64,000 nucleotides of DNA. Source: CALWOS01 sp963595735 (lineage in GTDB: Bacteria; Bacillota; Clostridia; Oscillospirales; Oscillospiraceae). This document shows, in pieces, positions 34,508-41,720 of this stretch. The stretch is taken from the NCBI GenBank assembly GCA_963595735.1, contig CAVBJJ010000007.1, positions 1 to 64,000 on the forward strand. The letters run 5' to 3'. A program made the translations under genes and the position numbers. Within the stretch, counting starts at the first letter, position 1. Each line of letters opens with the position of its first letter. The notes below the pieces were generated by a model. The model was not told the DNA's origin. It ran no database searches and was given only the letters and a program-made list of their open reading frames with translations.

Positions 34508-34927
34508 ATGCAGTGGTCTACGGACGATATTTCTCGCATCGAAGGAAAATTTGACAGTTTCTGCAAAACAGTTCTGCGGAATTTTGCGAGAGATTGGTAC
34601 AGAGCAAAACGCCGACATCATGCAACCGAACTTCTATTTTCAGAACTGTCTGACGGTCAATTATTCGAGCCGATATATAACGATTCGATTAGTCCTGTTG
34701 AGCAATATTTGTTCGATGATTTAGAACAGCCAATCAGCATTAACAATGATGCGTTGGCACAAGCGCTACACACACTGTCCAAACGCAAACGGCAAATCGT
34801 TCTGCTTTCCTATTTTTGCGGTTGGACTGACTAGCAAATCGGAGAGCGATTTCATGTTGTGAGAAGTACAATACAGGCAGCCAGAACTAAAGCACTGAAA
34901 GAAATGAGGAAATTACTTGAAAAATAA
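34508..34927 (+). pseudogene. Tn916-type sigma-70-like regulator interrupted by an amber codon
   Basis: GGGGAGG lies seven bases before the ATG. The frame encodes a region-2-like part (WYRAKRRHHATELLFSELS) and the start of a region-4 HTH (LSKRKRQIVLLSYFCGWTD), then TAG at 34832. Reading through, it continues QIGERFHVVRSTIQAARTKA to a stop at 34925, exactly the rest of the HTH. A single nonsense change therefore separates the recognition helix from the protein. It may be inactive, or read through by suppression. Homologues at the right end of Tn916-like elements control transfer or excision genes. Confidence 0.8.
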
Positions 34928-35171
34928 GCAAAAACATAACCGGGCGGTCATTCGCCGTGTACCGTTGGACACCATCGTAAAGGCAAAAAGCGGCGATCAT
35001 ACGGCGCTTGAAAAAATCTTGCGGCACTATCAGGGATATATGCTGAAACTCAGTCAGTTTGAATTATACGATGCTAGTGGCACAGTCTATACCTGTCTTG
35101 ACGAGGAACTCTACCAAGAACTTCAGTTCAAGTTGGTAACGGCCATTCTTGATCGCTTTGAGCTGCGATAA
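34917..35171 (+). CDS. HTH_16-type small regulator of Tn916-like elements
   Basis: Start is a TTG at 34917 with GAGG seven bases upstream, overlapping the end of the sigma-like frame. The 84-residue product (RAVIRRVPLDTIVKAKSGDH, then EKILRHYQGYMLKLSQFELY) matches the small helix-turn-helix proteins that follow the sigma-like gene in Tn916-type conjugative transposons. Regulatory role by family; target unknown. Confidence 0.75.
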   Translation: MKNKQKHNRAVIRRVPLDTIVKAKSGDHTALEKILRHYQGYMLKLSQFELYDASGTVYTCLDEELYQELQFKLVTAILDRFELR

Positions 35172-35487
35172 GCAGCCTTGCCAATCCTTCACAGAGGATA
35201 ACATTTGTTGTCCTCTGTGAAAGGCTGGTAAGGGCTATTTTCGGTCTGCCCGCCTTTGCACCTTGAAAACCGAATGAGCGTCCGTATTAGATACTGCACA
35301 GGGGAAGCAGGCCACGACCTCCAGAGAGGAGGTTTCGGAGCGAGCGTGCCAATGTGCCGAATACGATGTCCTGTCACAACAGGCAGTCCATCAGGAACAG
35401 GATACGGGTACAAACGCCGACAATAGAATAAATGGTGGAGCCGCTGTGCAGGCACGGCGGCTCCGCTTGATTGATAGGAGTATCAAT
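35172..35487 (+). ncRNA. Gene-free, strongly structured 316-base region upstream of xis
   Basis: Contains three good hairpins: TTCACAGAGGA/TCCTCTGTGAA (35188-35198 with 35211-35221, flanked by CAGCCTT/AAGGCTG), ACCTCC/GGAGGT (35317-35333), and GGAGCCGC/GCGGCTCC (35437-35444 with 35457-35464), plus CCTGT/ACAGG. No ORF with a ribosome site fits. It could be a structured leader or regulatory RNA for the excisionase, or recombination or transfer-origin DNA. The ncRNA label is inference. Confidence 0.35.
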
Positions 35488-35745
35488 ATGTCATTATCAG
35501 AACAACACCAGCGAAATAACGAACTGGCAAAAGAGGTCATAGAGTGCCGGGATATTCTATACTCTGTGCCGGAAGCGGCAAAGCTGCTTCATGTAAACAA
35601 AAACATGGTCTATGACCTGATCCGCTGCGGCTATCTCCGCTCTATCAAGCTGGGAAGCCGTAAAGTCAGCCGCAAGGCTCTGTTGGATTTCGTGGAGCAA
35701 TTTGAGGGACAGACCGTGGAACTGCCGGGTGTGCGGTCAGAGTAA
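35488..35745 (+). CDS. xis: Excisionase-type HTH protein (first copy)
   Basis: TAGGAG lies seven bases before the ATG. The 85-residue protein carries a winged MerR/excisionase-type HTH: SVPEAAKLLHVNKNMVYDLI (residues 29-48), then RSIKLGSRKVSRKALLDFVE. Such proteins bend attachment-site DNA and direct integrases towards excision. It lies at the end opposite the integrase, near the right att copy, and resembles the 36675 gene in its HTH (VNKNMVYDLI versus VNKNTVYDLI). Confidence 0.82.
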   Translation: MSLSEQHQRNNELAKEVIECRDILYSVPEAAKLLHVNKNMVYDLIRCGYLRSIKLGSRKVSRKALLDFVEQFEGQTVELPGVRSE

Positions 35746-35764
35746 AAAGTTCAAAAAACACAGC

Positions 35765-35793
35765 TTGAACCATTGGTATTTCCATGTTATATT
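35765..35793 (+). promoter_or_regulatory. Promoter of the Rpn-family gene
   Basis: TTGAAC and TATATT separated by 17 bases, 24 bases before the ATG at 35818. Confidence 0.65.
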
Positions 35794-35817
35794 ATAAATG
35801 AGATAGGATGTGAAATA

Positions 35818-36615
35818 ATGTCCGATTTAGATTTTGAGCGCAAGCACGCAGAGGATTTACAGCGTTTACGCGGTCTGCGTCTGCTGGACGATGACTTTAT
35901 GAACAAGGTGTTTGAGGACAAAGCCTGTGCCGAGTTCCTGCTCCAAATTATTTTGCAGCGCACCGATCTGCGCGTACAGCGCGTACACGGCCAACACGAT
36001 ATTAAGAATTTGCAGGGACGCTCCGTGCGGCTGGATATTCTGGCTGTCGATGAGGCAGACCGCGTTTACAATATCGAGGTTCAGCGCAGCGATAAAGGCG
36101 CTGGTGTCAAGCGTGCCCGGTATAACAGCAGTCTGATCGACGCCAATGTGACCGAACCCGGTGATGAATATGAGAAGCTGAACGAAACCTATGTCATCTT
36201 CATCACAGAGCATGATGTACTGGGCGGCGGTTATCCGATCTACCACATTGACCGGACGATCAAGGAAACCGGCGCATTGTTTGGGGACGAATCGCATATC
36301 CTGTATGTGAACGCCCAGATCAAGGACGATACGGCGCTCGGGCAGCTGATGCACGACTTTTCCTGCACCAGCGCCGAAGAGATGCACTATCAAATTCTGG
36401 CGGACAGAGTTCGCTATTTCAAAGAAGATACGGAAGGAGTTGCGACTATGTGCAAGGCTATGGAAGATATGAGAAATGAAGCTGCAAAAGAAAAATCCAT
36501 TGAAATTGCCCTTCGGATGTTGAAGGCGGGCAAATATGCCTATGAAGATATTGCTGATATTTTGCAAATGACCGTTGATGAAGTTAAGGCTCTGGACGAG
36601 AGCAAGCCCGCCTAA
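35818..36615 (+). CDS. Rpn-family PD-(D/E)XK nuclease / putative transposase
   Basis: A 265-residue PDDEXK_2 (Rpn/YhgA-like) protein starting MSDLDFERKHAEDLQRLRGL, preceded by TAGGATG. The nuclease core includes VRLDILAVDEADRVYNIEVQ, with the Asp and the EVQ of the PD-(D/E)XK motif. The C-terminal helical part (MCKAMEDMRNEAAKEKSIEI and onward) is typical of the family. Members promote RecA-independent recombination through DNA cleavage. A copy lacking the first 160 or so residues lies at 37403-37726, just outside the element, near-identical over about 180 bases. Confidence 0.85.
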   Translation: MSDLDFERKHAEDLQRLRGLRLLDDDFMNKVFEDKACAEFLLQIILQRTDLRVQRVHGQHDIKNLQGRSVRLDILAVDEADRVYNIEVQRSDKGAGVKRARYNSSLIDANVTEPGDEYEKLNETYVIFITEHDVLGGGYPIYHIDRTIKETGALFGDESHILYVNAQIKDDTALGQLMHDFSCTSAEEMHYQILADRVRYFKEDTEGVATMCKAMEDMRNEAAKEKSIEIALRMLKAGKYAYEDIADILQMTVDEVKALDESKPA

Positions 36616-36624
36616 TGTGATTTT

Positions 36625-36653
36625 TTGCGAACTGCTCCCGCACCCTCTATAAT
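36625..36653 (+). promoter_or_regulatory. Strong promoter of the second excisionase-like gene
   Basis: TTGCGA and a perfect TATAAT are 17 bases apart, 21 bases before the ATG at 36675. Confidence 0.75.
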
Positions 36654-36674
36654 TTCCGCAGGAGGTGCATGAGC

Positions 36675-36974
36675 ATGAAAGCAATGAATGAGCAGACCAG
36701 TGCTGCGGTAGAAGAAGTCCGCCAGACCAACTGTGAGTTTCTGACGGTTCAGCAAGTGGCGAAGATTTTGAAGGTCAACAAGAATACGGTGTATGACCTT
36801 ATCAGCGCCAAACTGCTGCGGGCGGTAAAGCTGGGCAGTACCAAAGTAGCGACCATCGCCGTGGAGGACTTTATCCGCGAGATGGATGCCGGACTCATCG
36901 AGTATGACACGGTAACGAAGAAAGCCACGCGGCACCGCGCCAAAGCAAAATCAGCAGCAGGTCAGAATAAGTAA
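36675..36974 (+). CDS. Excisionase-type HTH protein (second copy)
   Basis: I choose the ATG at 36675, nine bases after AGGAGG, over one at 36669. The 99-residue product has the same winged HTH (TVQQVAKILKVNKNTVYDLI, then RAVKLGSTKVATIAVEDFIR) and a basic tail ending in Lys, suited to DNA binding. Having two different excisionase-like genes in one element end suggests separate control or a remnant of an earlier element. Confidence 0.8.
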   Translation: MKAMNEQTSAAVEEVRQTNCEFLTVQQVAKILKVNKNTVYDLISAKLLRAVKLGSTKVATIAVEDFIREMDAGLIEYDTVTKKATRHRAKAKSAAGQNK

Positions 36975-37027
36975 GCATTTCGCTTATAGAACCTGACTCG
37001 GTACTGGATTTGCAGAGTGTGTTTTTT

Positions 37028-37047
37028 GTGGGCAAAGCGTGGGCAAA
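37028..37047. repeat. Direct repeats near the right att copy
   Basis: GTGGGCAAA occurs at 37028-37036 and 37039-37047, an 11-bp period. The first five bases match the GTGGGAACATTT repeats near the left att copy, so these may be right-end arm sites. The rest of 36975-37113 holds no gene. Confidence 0.4.
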
Positions 37048-37113
37048 AAACTTTTCGATTACAATAAAGGACTTATATAGCTTGGTAATTACGCTGAGGT
37101 ACGCCCGTCACTG

Positions 37114-37173
37114 GACGAGGCCCGACACGGCAAGGCTTTCGAGGGCCTGTTGAACAGATACTTCGGGAAGTAA
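37114..37173 (+). pseudogene. 3' end of the rubrerythrin-family gene, right copy
   Basis: Encodes DEARHGKAFEGLLNRYFGK and a stop. Sequence upstream of 37114 no longer matches the gene. The strong terminator at 37198-37229 follows, as expected for the original 3' end of the target gene. The main body of the gene would lie left of this window if the two elements are stacked at one site. Confidence 0.68.
37126..37149 (+). other. Putative att core, right copy
   Basis: The 24-bp stretch identical to 4725-4748. It marks the likely right end of the 32.4-kb element. Confidence 0.65.
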
Positions 37174-37197
37174 TTTAAGCGAATATCATAAGCTTTT

Positions 37198-37229
37198 GGG
37201 GCTGTCTCACTAGGAGGCAGCCCCTTTTT
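37198..37229 (+). terminator. Terminator downstream of the att-embedded gene end
   Basis: GGGGCTG and CAGCCCC plus an inner CTC/GAG form the stem (one G-U pair), followed by TTTTT. Confidence 0.88.
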
Positions 37230-37261
37230 GAGAAATCATATTCGGTACGAGGGGTTTCGAC

Positions 37262-37290
37262 TTGTTCCTGATTATAATACCTGCTATAAT
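37262..37290 (+). promoter_or_regulatory. Orphan promoter before the truncated Rpn copy
   Basis: TTGTTC and TATAAT separated by 17 bases. It precedes 110 bases of AT-rich DNA with no intact gene, then the Rpn remnant. It may be the ancestral promoter of that gene. Confidence 0.5.
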
Positions 37291-37402
37291 GAGAATAGTT
37301 TATATAACAGAACGAAAAAAGTTGGGAATAAGAAGTCGTGTTCTTATGAGTGTTTTTCATTGCTACTTGTAAGTACTTGAAAGTCGATTTTTAAGAGTTC
37401 TA

Positions 37403-37726
37403 TATGTAAACGCCCAGATCAAGGACGATACGGCTTTGGGGCAGCTGATGCACGACTTTTCCTGCACCAGCGCCGAAGAGATGCACTATCAAATTCTGGC
37501 GGACAGAGTTCGCTATTTCAAAGAAGATACGGAAGGAGTTGCGACTATGTGCAAGGCTATGGAAGATATGAGAAATGAAGCAGCGCGTGAAGCTGATAAA
37601 GCCAGAATGGTCAAGATTGCGCGGCGTATGTTGAACTCCGGCAAATATACCTATGAAGATATTGCCGACGCGCTGGAAATCAGTGTGGATGAGGTCAAGG
37701 CTCTGACTGAGAACAAGCCTGCCTGA
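37403..37726 (+). pseudogene. Truncated Rpn-family gene (C-terminal 107 codons)
   Basis: From TAT at 37403 the frame reads YVNAQIKDDTALGQLMHDFS onward to a stop at 37726, matching residues from about 162 of the 35818 gene. Nucleotide identity is nearly complete up to about 37580 and then drops (EAAREADKARMVKIARRMLN versus EAAKEKSIEIALRMLKAGKY). The nuclease core and any start are missing. An ATG at 37436 could open a 96-residue peptide, but without a ribosome site. Confidence 0.85.
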
Positions 37727-37779
37727 CTGCCAAGAAAGTGCGATGAATGGAGCGTACTTTCCGTGCAAGAGGTGGTAAC

Positions 37780-38076
37780 ATGATTGCGGAGAGAATCAAG
37801 TGTTTGCGGGAGCGCAAGGGGCTGACGCAGGCGGAGCTGGCCAAGCAGCTGGGCATTACCCGCTCCAGCGTCAATGCGTGGGAGATGGGGATCTCGGTGC
37901 CGTCTACCCAGTATGTGGTGGAGCTTGCCCATCTTTTCCGGGGCTCGACAGACTATATTTTAGGCGTGGACAGTTCTGCCAGCGTCAGCATTGCTGGATT
38001 AACGGAAAAGGATATCCAGGTGGTGCATTCGCTGGTACATCATCTGAAATCCAAGAACGCGGGGGACGAGGAATAA
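37780..38076 (+). CDS. XRE-family regulator
   Basis: Start at the ATG 37780 after AGAGGTGG. The 98-residue product has an N-terminal HTH_3 domain (LTQAELAKQLGITRSSVNAW, then EMGISVPSTQYVVELAHLF) and a short C-terminal part (LTEKDIQVVHSLVHHLKSKN) like small repressors of clostridial chromosomes. An imperfect inverted repeat (AAAGTGCG / GCGTACTTT, about 37735-37760) lies just upstream. It is the first intact chromosomal gene right of the element. Confidence 0.82.
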   Translation: MIAERIKCLRERKGLTQAELAKQLGITRSSVNAWEMGISVPSTQYVVELAHLFRGSTDYILGVDSSASVSIAGLTEKDIQVVHSLVHHLKSKNAGDEE

Positions 38077-38093
38077 GACCCCAAAACAGAACA

Positions 38094-38131
38094 CAGCACA
38101 ACGCCCGGTCGCGCGGCCGGGCGTTGTGCTG
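38094..38131. terminator. Bidirectional terminator
   Basis: CAGCACAACGCCCGG (38094-38108) and CCGGGCGTTGTGCTG (38117-38131) form a perfect 15-bp stem between convergent genes. Confidence 0.9.
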
Positions 38132-38148
38132 TTTGATTTTCTTTGAGA

Positions 38149-39171
38149 TCAGGAAAGCGGGTAATTGGTATCGTTGATGGTGATGGACTGGACATTCTCC
38201 AGGTCAAAGGCCTGGGCTAGCACATACACCCCGGTGTCATACCGATCGGCTTTCCCGCTGTCAAAGCCCAGGGAATACAGGCTGTGGTCGATATCGGCGT
38301 TTTCCTCCAGCACAAGATACTCTGTGCCGTCCTTCATCTGGACGCGGATCGTGTTCACATCATCCACGACGCAGCGCAGCGCAGCGGAGCGGATGCGCAG
38401 ACCGATCTGGGACAGGGTCACATCGCCGTCCGCACTCCGGAGCATGGGGCTTTGCTGGAATTCCGGCAGATCGACCGACAGAAGGGACTTTGCAGTGTCC
38501 TGCCCATCGGCGCGATGGGTCGTTCCGCCCGGATCCAGGGCTTCCAGTCGCAGCGGATCGCCCATTTGATAATCCGAGGAGACGGCAAAGGCACCCTCCA
38601 GATAGTAGTTGTTTTCGGTGGAGCGGGCGGTATCCAGATAGAATTTGCTGCCGCAGAAGCCGCTGTCGCCATACATGACCGCAAAGTCCAGCTGACCCTC
38701 CTCCACAACAGAGCAGGCGGACAGGGTGGACCAGGTGATGTCCGGCTTGTTCTGGTAATCGTCGATCAGCTCCAGCAGCGCAAAGGGCTTTACGCCGTTC
38801 TGCTTTTTGTTCTCCAGATGCAGGCTGACGACGCCTGTGCCCGCGCTTTCGTCAAACAGCACGGAGTCCACAGTCAGGCGGTAATCCGCCGTCTCGTCGG
38901 ACAGCTTGGCTGGATCAGCGGTCTGCACATAGCCTGAGAGCTCGGCGTCGCCGCCGTTGGGAAACAGCAGGGGGAACCAGCCCTGTCCGTTGGCGGCAAA
39001 GGCGGTACCGCCGATGCACAGGGTGGCGGCCAATCCGGCGCAGACCGCGCGCTTGAGGGGAAAGCGGTGGCGAGCGGGCTGCTGCGCCTTTTCGGGCAGG
39101 CTGTCCAGCGCGGCGCGGACGCTGCGGTCAAAAGTTTCGGTCATATCGGGAAAATCCTTGTGCTGCATCAT
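38149..39171 (-). CDS. Membrane-bound anti-sigma-like protein (DUF4179-type)
   Basis: Start at 39171, where its ATG overlaps the sigma-factor stop (ATGA). The 340-residue protein has a cytosolic N-terminus (about 45 residues), one membrane segment (AVCAGLAATLCIGGTAFAAN) and a large extracytoplasmic domain, the layout of ECF-linked anti-sigma factors. The N-terminus (FDRSVRAALDSLPEKAQQPA) would bind the sigma factor. Co-transcribed with, and downstream of, the ECF gene. The stimulus is unknown. Confidence 0.75.
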   Translation of the reverse strand: MMQHKDFPDMTETFDRSVRAALDSLPEKAQQPARHRFPLKRAVCAGLAATLCIGGTAFAANGQGWFPLLFPNGGDAELSGYVQTADPAKLSDETADYRLTVDSVLFDESAGTGVVSLHLENKKQNGVKPFALLELIDDYQNKPDITWSTLSACSVVEEGQLDFAVMYGDSGFCGSKFYLDTARSTENNYYLEGAFAVSSDYQMGDPLRLEALDPGGTTHRADGQDTAKSLLSVDLPEFQQSPMLRSADGDVTLSQIGLRIRSAALRCVVDDVNTIRVQMKDGTEYLVLEENADIDHSLYSLGFDSGKADRYDTGVYVLAQAFDLENVQSITINDTNYPLS

Positions 39172-39647
39172 GCAAAACACACTCCTTTCAAATCCTCTCG
39201 CAAATGTTCCCGGGCGCTGCGCAGCCGGGTCTTGACGGTACCCTCCGGTACGCCGAGCATGGCGGCGATCTCGCGGGTTTTGAAGCCCTCCAAATAGTAC
39301 AGCACCACAGGCAGGCGCAGCTTTTCCTCCAGCGCGGTGATGGCGTCATACAGCTCGCTGTGATCGACTGCCGCCGGGGCGGGGATGGCCTCCGCCAGCG
39401 CGGAATCATAGGGGGCAAGACGCTGCTGCCGCCGCAGGAGCGTGGTGCATTCGTTGATCAGAATGCGCACCAGCCAGGTTTTGAAAAAACGGGGGCTGCG
39501 TAGGGTGTCCAACTGCTCCCAGGCGCGCAGAATGGCCTGCTGTGCCGCGTCCGCACAGTCGTATTCGCTGCGCAGCATGGTCTTGGCCACGCGGTACAGT
39601 GTCGGCTCGGCGGCCAGCACCGCTGCGGTAAATTGTTCTTTATCCAT
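39168..39647 (-). CDS. ECF-type RNA polymerase sigma factor
   Basis: A 159-residue sigma-70 family protein. Region 2 (TLYRVAKTMLRSEYDCADAA, then RFFKTWLVRILINEC) and region 4 (LPVVLYYLEGFKTREIAAML, then GVPEGTVKTRLRSAREHLRE) are complete, without region 3, as in ECF factors. AAAGGAG precedes the ATG. An ECF-like promoter at 39730-39757 suggests autoregulation, and the downstream membrane protein is probably its anti-sigma factor. Confidence 0.9.
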   Translation of the reverse strand: MDKEQFTAAVLAAEPTLYRVAKTMLRSEYDCADAAQQAILRAWEQLDTLRSPRFFKTWLVRILINECTTLLRRQQRLAPYDSALAEAIPAPAAVDHSELYDAITALEEKLRLPVVLYYLEGFKTREIAAMLGVPEGTVKTRLRSAREHLREDLKGVCFA

Positions 39648-39729
39648 GAGCGGCTGTTCTCCTTTCCGAAAGCGTCCGGACGAGGGCGGCAGCGCCGGGG
39701 GGGCAGCTTGCCGCGGCTTTCGTATATTA

Positions 39730-39757
39730 GACGCGCCGGCGGGGGAAATGGTTTTCC
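39730..39757 (-). promoter_or_regulatory. ECF-type autoregulated promoter
   Basis: On the minus strand GGAAAAC, 17 bases, then CGTC followed by TAATA: the GGAAC/CGTC architecture of ECF promoters. It lies within an 11-bp inverted repeat (CGCGCCGGCGG at 39732-39742 and its complement at 39781-39791). Confidence 0.5.
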
Positions 39758-39799
39758 AAACGGGAAAATTTTTGGCATATCCGCCGGCGCGGGGCTTTG

Positions 39800-39842
39800 G
39801 TTTAATGTTTGTTTAAGATCGACTTGCGCTTTGTGGTATAAT
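39800..39842 (+). promoter_or_regulatory. Promoter with OmpR-type direct repeats (two-component operon)
   Basis: GTTTAA at 39800-39805 and 39811-39816 (11-bp period), then TATAAT at 39837-39842 with an extended TGG. The last box begins 26 bases before the -10. The same arrangement occurs at 42631-42685, suggesting a regulon of the adjacent response regulator. Confidence 0.6.
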
Positions 39843-39871
39843 GAAAAGGATTACAATGGGAGGTGGAAGCG

Positions 39872-41041
39872 ATGACCCTCAAAAAACGGCTGGCGCGCTC
39901 CAATGTTGCCATGCTTGTGGTTCCCCTTGTGGTGGCGGCGGGCTTGCTGCTGCTTGGCATGGCCATTGCCCTGGTACTGCTGGAGCGGGTGTATCTTCCC
40001 CAGATCGGCATTTCGCTGCGGGATCTGCACCAGACCGGGGAGCTGATTGAAAGCCTGCTTCCGGGTGCCCGGCGGTTGCTGTATATCTACGCCGGGGCGG
40101 TGGTGGCGGCGCTGCTGCTGACCATTGTCTGGACAAATTTGTACTTGACACGCAGCCTGTTCCGGCACATCTCCCGGCCGCTGGATATTTTGACGGCGGG
40201 GGTCGCCCGGATCCGGGACGGCGATCTGGACACGCCCATTGCCTACCCGGAGCAGGATGAGTTTCGCCCCGCCTGCGACGCCGTGGACGAGATGGCGGCA
40301 AGGCTGCGGGACTCGCTGGAGCAGCAGCAGCGGGAGCGGCAGAAAAAACAGGAGCTGATCGCGGGGATGTCCCACGATCTGAAAAGCCCGCTGACCTCTA
40401 TCCGCGCCTATACGGAGGCGCTGCTGGAGGGCGTTGCCCGGGACGAGGCGGCAAAGCGGCGGTATTTGCAGACCATTCACGCCAAGGAGCTGGAGATCGA
40501 GGCCATGGTGGAGCGCCTGTTTGCCTTTGCCAAGCTGGATGTCAGCGCCTACCCGGTGCAGGCGGAAAGCCTGCCGCTGGCGGAGACGATGGAGGAGCTG
40601 GCCGGCGCCTGGGACGCGGAGGGGCTGGAGATCCGGCTGGAGATCCCCCGGCAGCTGCGGGTGTGGGCAGACCGGGAGCTGCTGTACCGCATTGCGGCCA
40701 ATCTGCTGGGAAACAGCCGCAAATACGGCGGGCGGGAGACGGTGCGTGTCTGCATCTCCGCCCGGCAGGACGGAGAAATGGCAGTCCTTTCCTTTGCCGA
40801 TGATGGCATTGGCGTTCCGGCGGAGCAGCTGCCCCGGCTTTTTGATGTGTTTTACCGGGGCGACGCCGCCCGCACCGCGCCGGGAGAGGGCAGCGGTCTG
40901 GGGCTTGCCGTGGTGAAAAAAGCGGTGGAGGCCATGCACGGCAGCGTTTGGGCGCGGCACAGCGCGGCAGAGGGGCTGGAGATCTGCTTTACCCTGCCCA
41001 TGACAAAGGAGGAGCACAATGGCGAAAATACTGATCATTGA
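39872..41041 (+). CDS. Sensor histidine kinase (HAMP, HisKA, HATPase)
   Basis: Start at the ATG 39872, eight bases after GGGAGG. The 389-residue kinase has two membrane segments (MLVVPLVVAAGLLLLGMAIA, then YAGAVVAALLLTIVWTNLYL), a short extracytoplasmic loop, a HAMP domain, the HisKA phospho-acceptor MSHDLKSPLTS, the N box LLGNSRKYGG, and G boxes DDGIGVP and GSGLGLAVV. It overlaps the response regulator gene by 23 bases, so they form a cognate pair. Autoregulation is suggested by the GTTTAA boxes upstream. Confidence 0.93.
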   Translation: MTLKKRLARSNVAMLVVPLVVAAGLLLLGMAIALVLLERVYLPQIGISLRDLHQTGELIESLLPGARRLLYIYAGAVVAALLLTIVWTNLYLTRSLFRHISRPLDILTAGVARIRDGDLDTPIAYPEQDEFRPACDAVDEMAARLRDSLEQQQRERQKKQELIAGMSHDLKSPLTSIRAYTEALLEGVARDEAAKRRYLQTIHAKELEIEAMVERLFAFAKLDVSAYPVQAESLPLAETMEELAGAWDAEGLEIRLEIPRQLRVWADRELLYRIAANLLGNSRKYGGRETVRVCISARQDGEMAVLSFADDGIGVPAEQLPRLFDVFYRGDAARTAPGEGSGLGLAVVKKAVEAMHGSVWARHSAAEGLEICFTLPMTKEEHNGENTDH

Positions 41042-41714
41042 AGACGACGCGGACATTGCCGCCATTGAGCGGGACTATCTGGAGTTGAGCGGCTACGAGG
41101 TGCGGCACTGTGCCGACGGCACCCAGGGGCTTGCCGTGGCGCTGCAGGAGGACTATGACCTGCTGCTGCTGGATCTGATGCTGCCGGGAACGGACGGCTT
41201 TGCCATCTGCCGGGCGGTGCGGGAAAAACGGGATATTCCCATTCTCATGGTCACGGCGCTGGGCAAGGATGTGGACAAAATTCGCGGCCTGGGCTTCGGT
41301 GCGGACGATTACATCGAAAAGCCCTTTTCCCCCAGCGTGCTGGTGGCGCGGGTCAAGGCGCATCTTGCCCAGTACCGGCGGCTCAAGCCCGCGCCGGAGG
41401 CAAAGCCCCGGCAGCTGACGGTGGGCGCACTGACGGCGGATCCGGAGCAGCGGCGCATTTTCAAAAACGGCGTGGAGCTGCCGCTGAAAAACAAGGAATA
41501 CGAATTGCTGCTGTTTCTCATGCGGCACCCGGAGCAGGTGTTCAGCCGGGAGGATCTTTACGAAATGATCTGGGGGCTGGAGTCTATGGGAGATAATATC
41601 ACGGTGGCGGTACACATCAACCGCCTGCGGGAAAAAATGGAGGACGACCCCGCCCATCCCCAGCTGCTGCAAACGGTCTGGGGCGTGGGGTATCGTCTGC
41701 GCAAAGGGGAGTGA
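41019..41714 (+). CDS. OmpR/PhoB-type response regulator
   Basis: A 231-residue regulator with GGAGG before the ATG. Receiver domain: IIEDDAD, phospho-acceptor Asp in LLLDLMLPGTDG, Thr in MVTALG, Lys in YIEKPF. The C-terminal winged helix (about 130-230: KNKEYELLLFLMRHPEQVFS, then VAVHINRLREKMEDDPAHPQ) binds direct repeats. Candidate targets are the 11-bp-spaced GTTTAA boxes at 39800 and 42631. Followed after six bases by the EamA transporter gene. Confidence 0.95.
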   Translation: MAKILIIEDDADIAAIERDYLELSGYEVRHCADGTQGLAVALQEDYDLLLLDLMLPGTDGFAICRAVREKRDIPILMVTALGKDVDKIRGLGFGADDYIEKPFSPSVLVARVKAHLAQYRRLKPAPEAKPRQLTVGALTADPEQRRIFKNGVELPLKNKEYELLLFLMRHPEQVFSREDLYEMIWGLESMGDNITVAVHINRLREKMEDDPAHPQLLQTVWGVGYRLRKGE

Positions 41715-41720
41715 GGGTAT

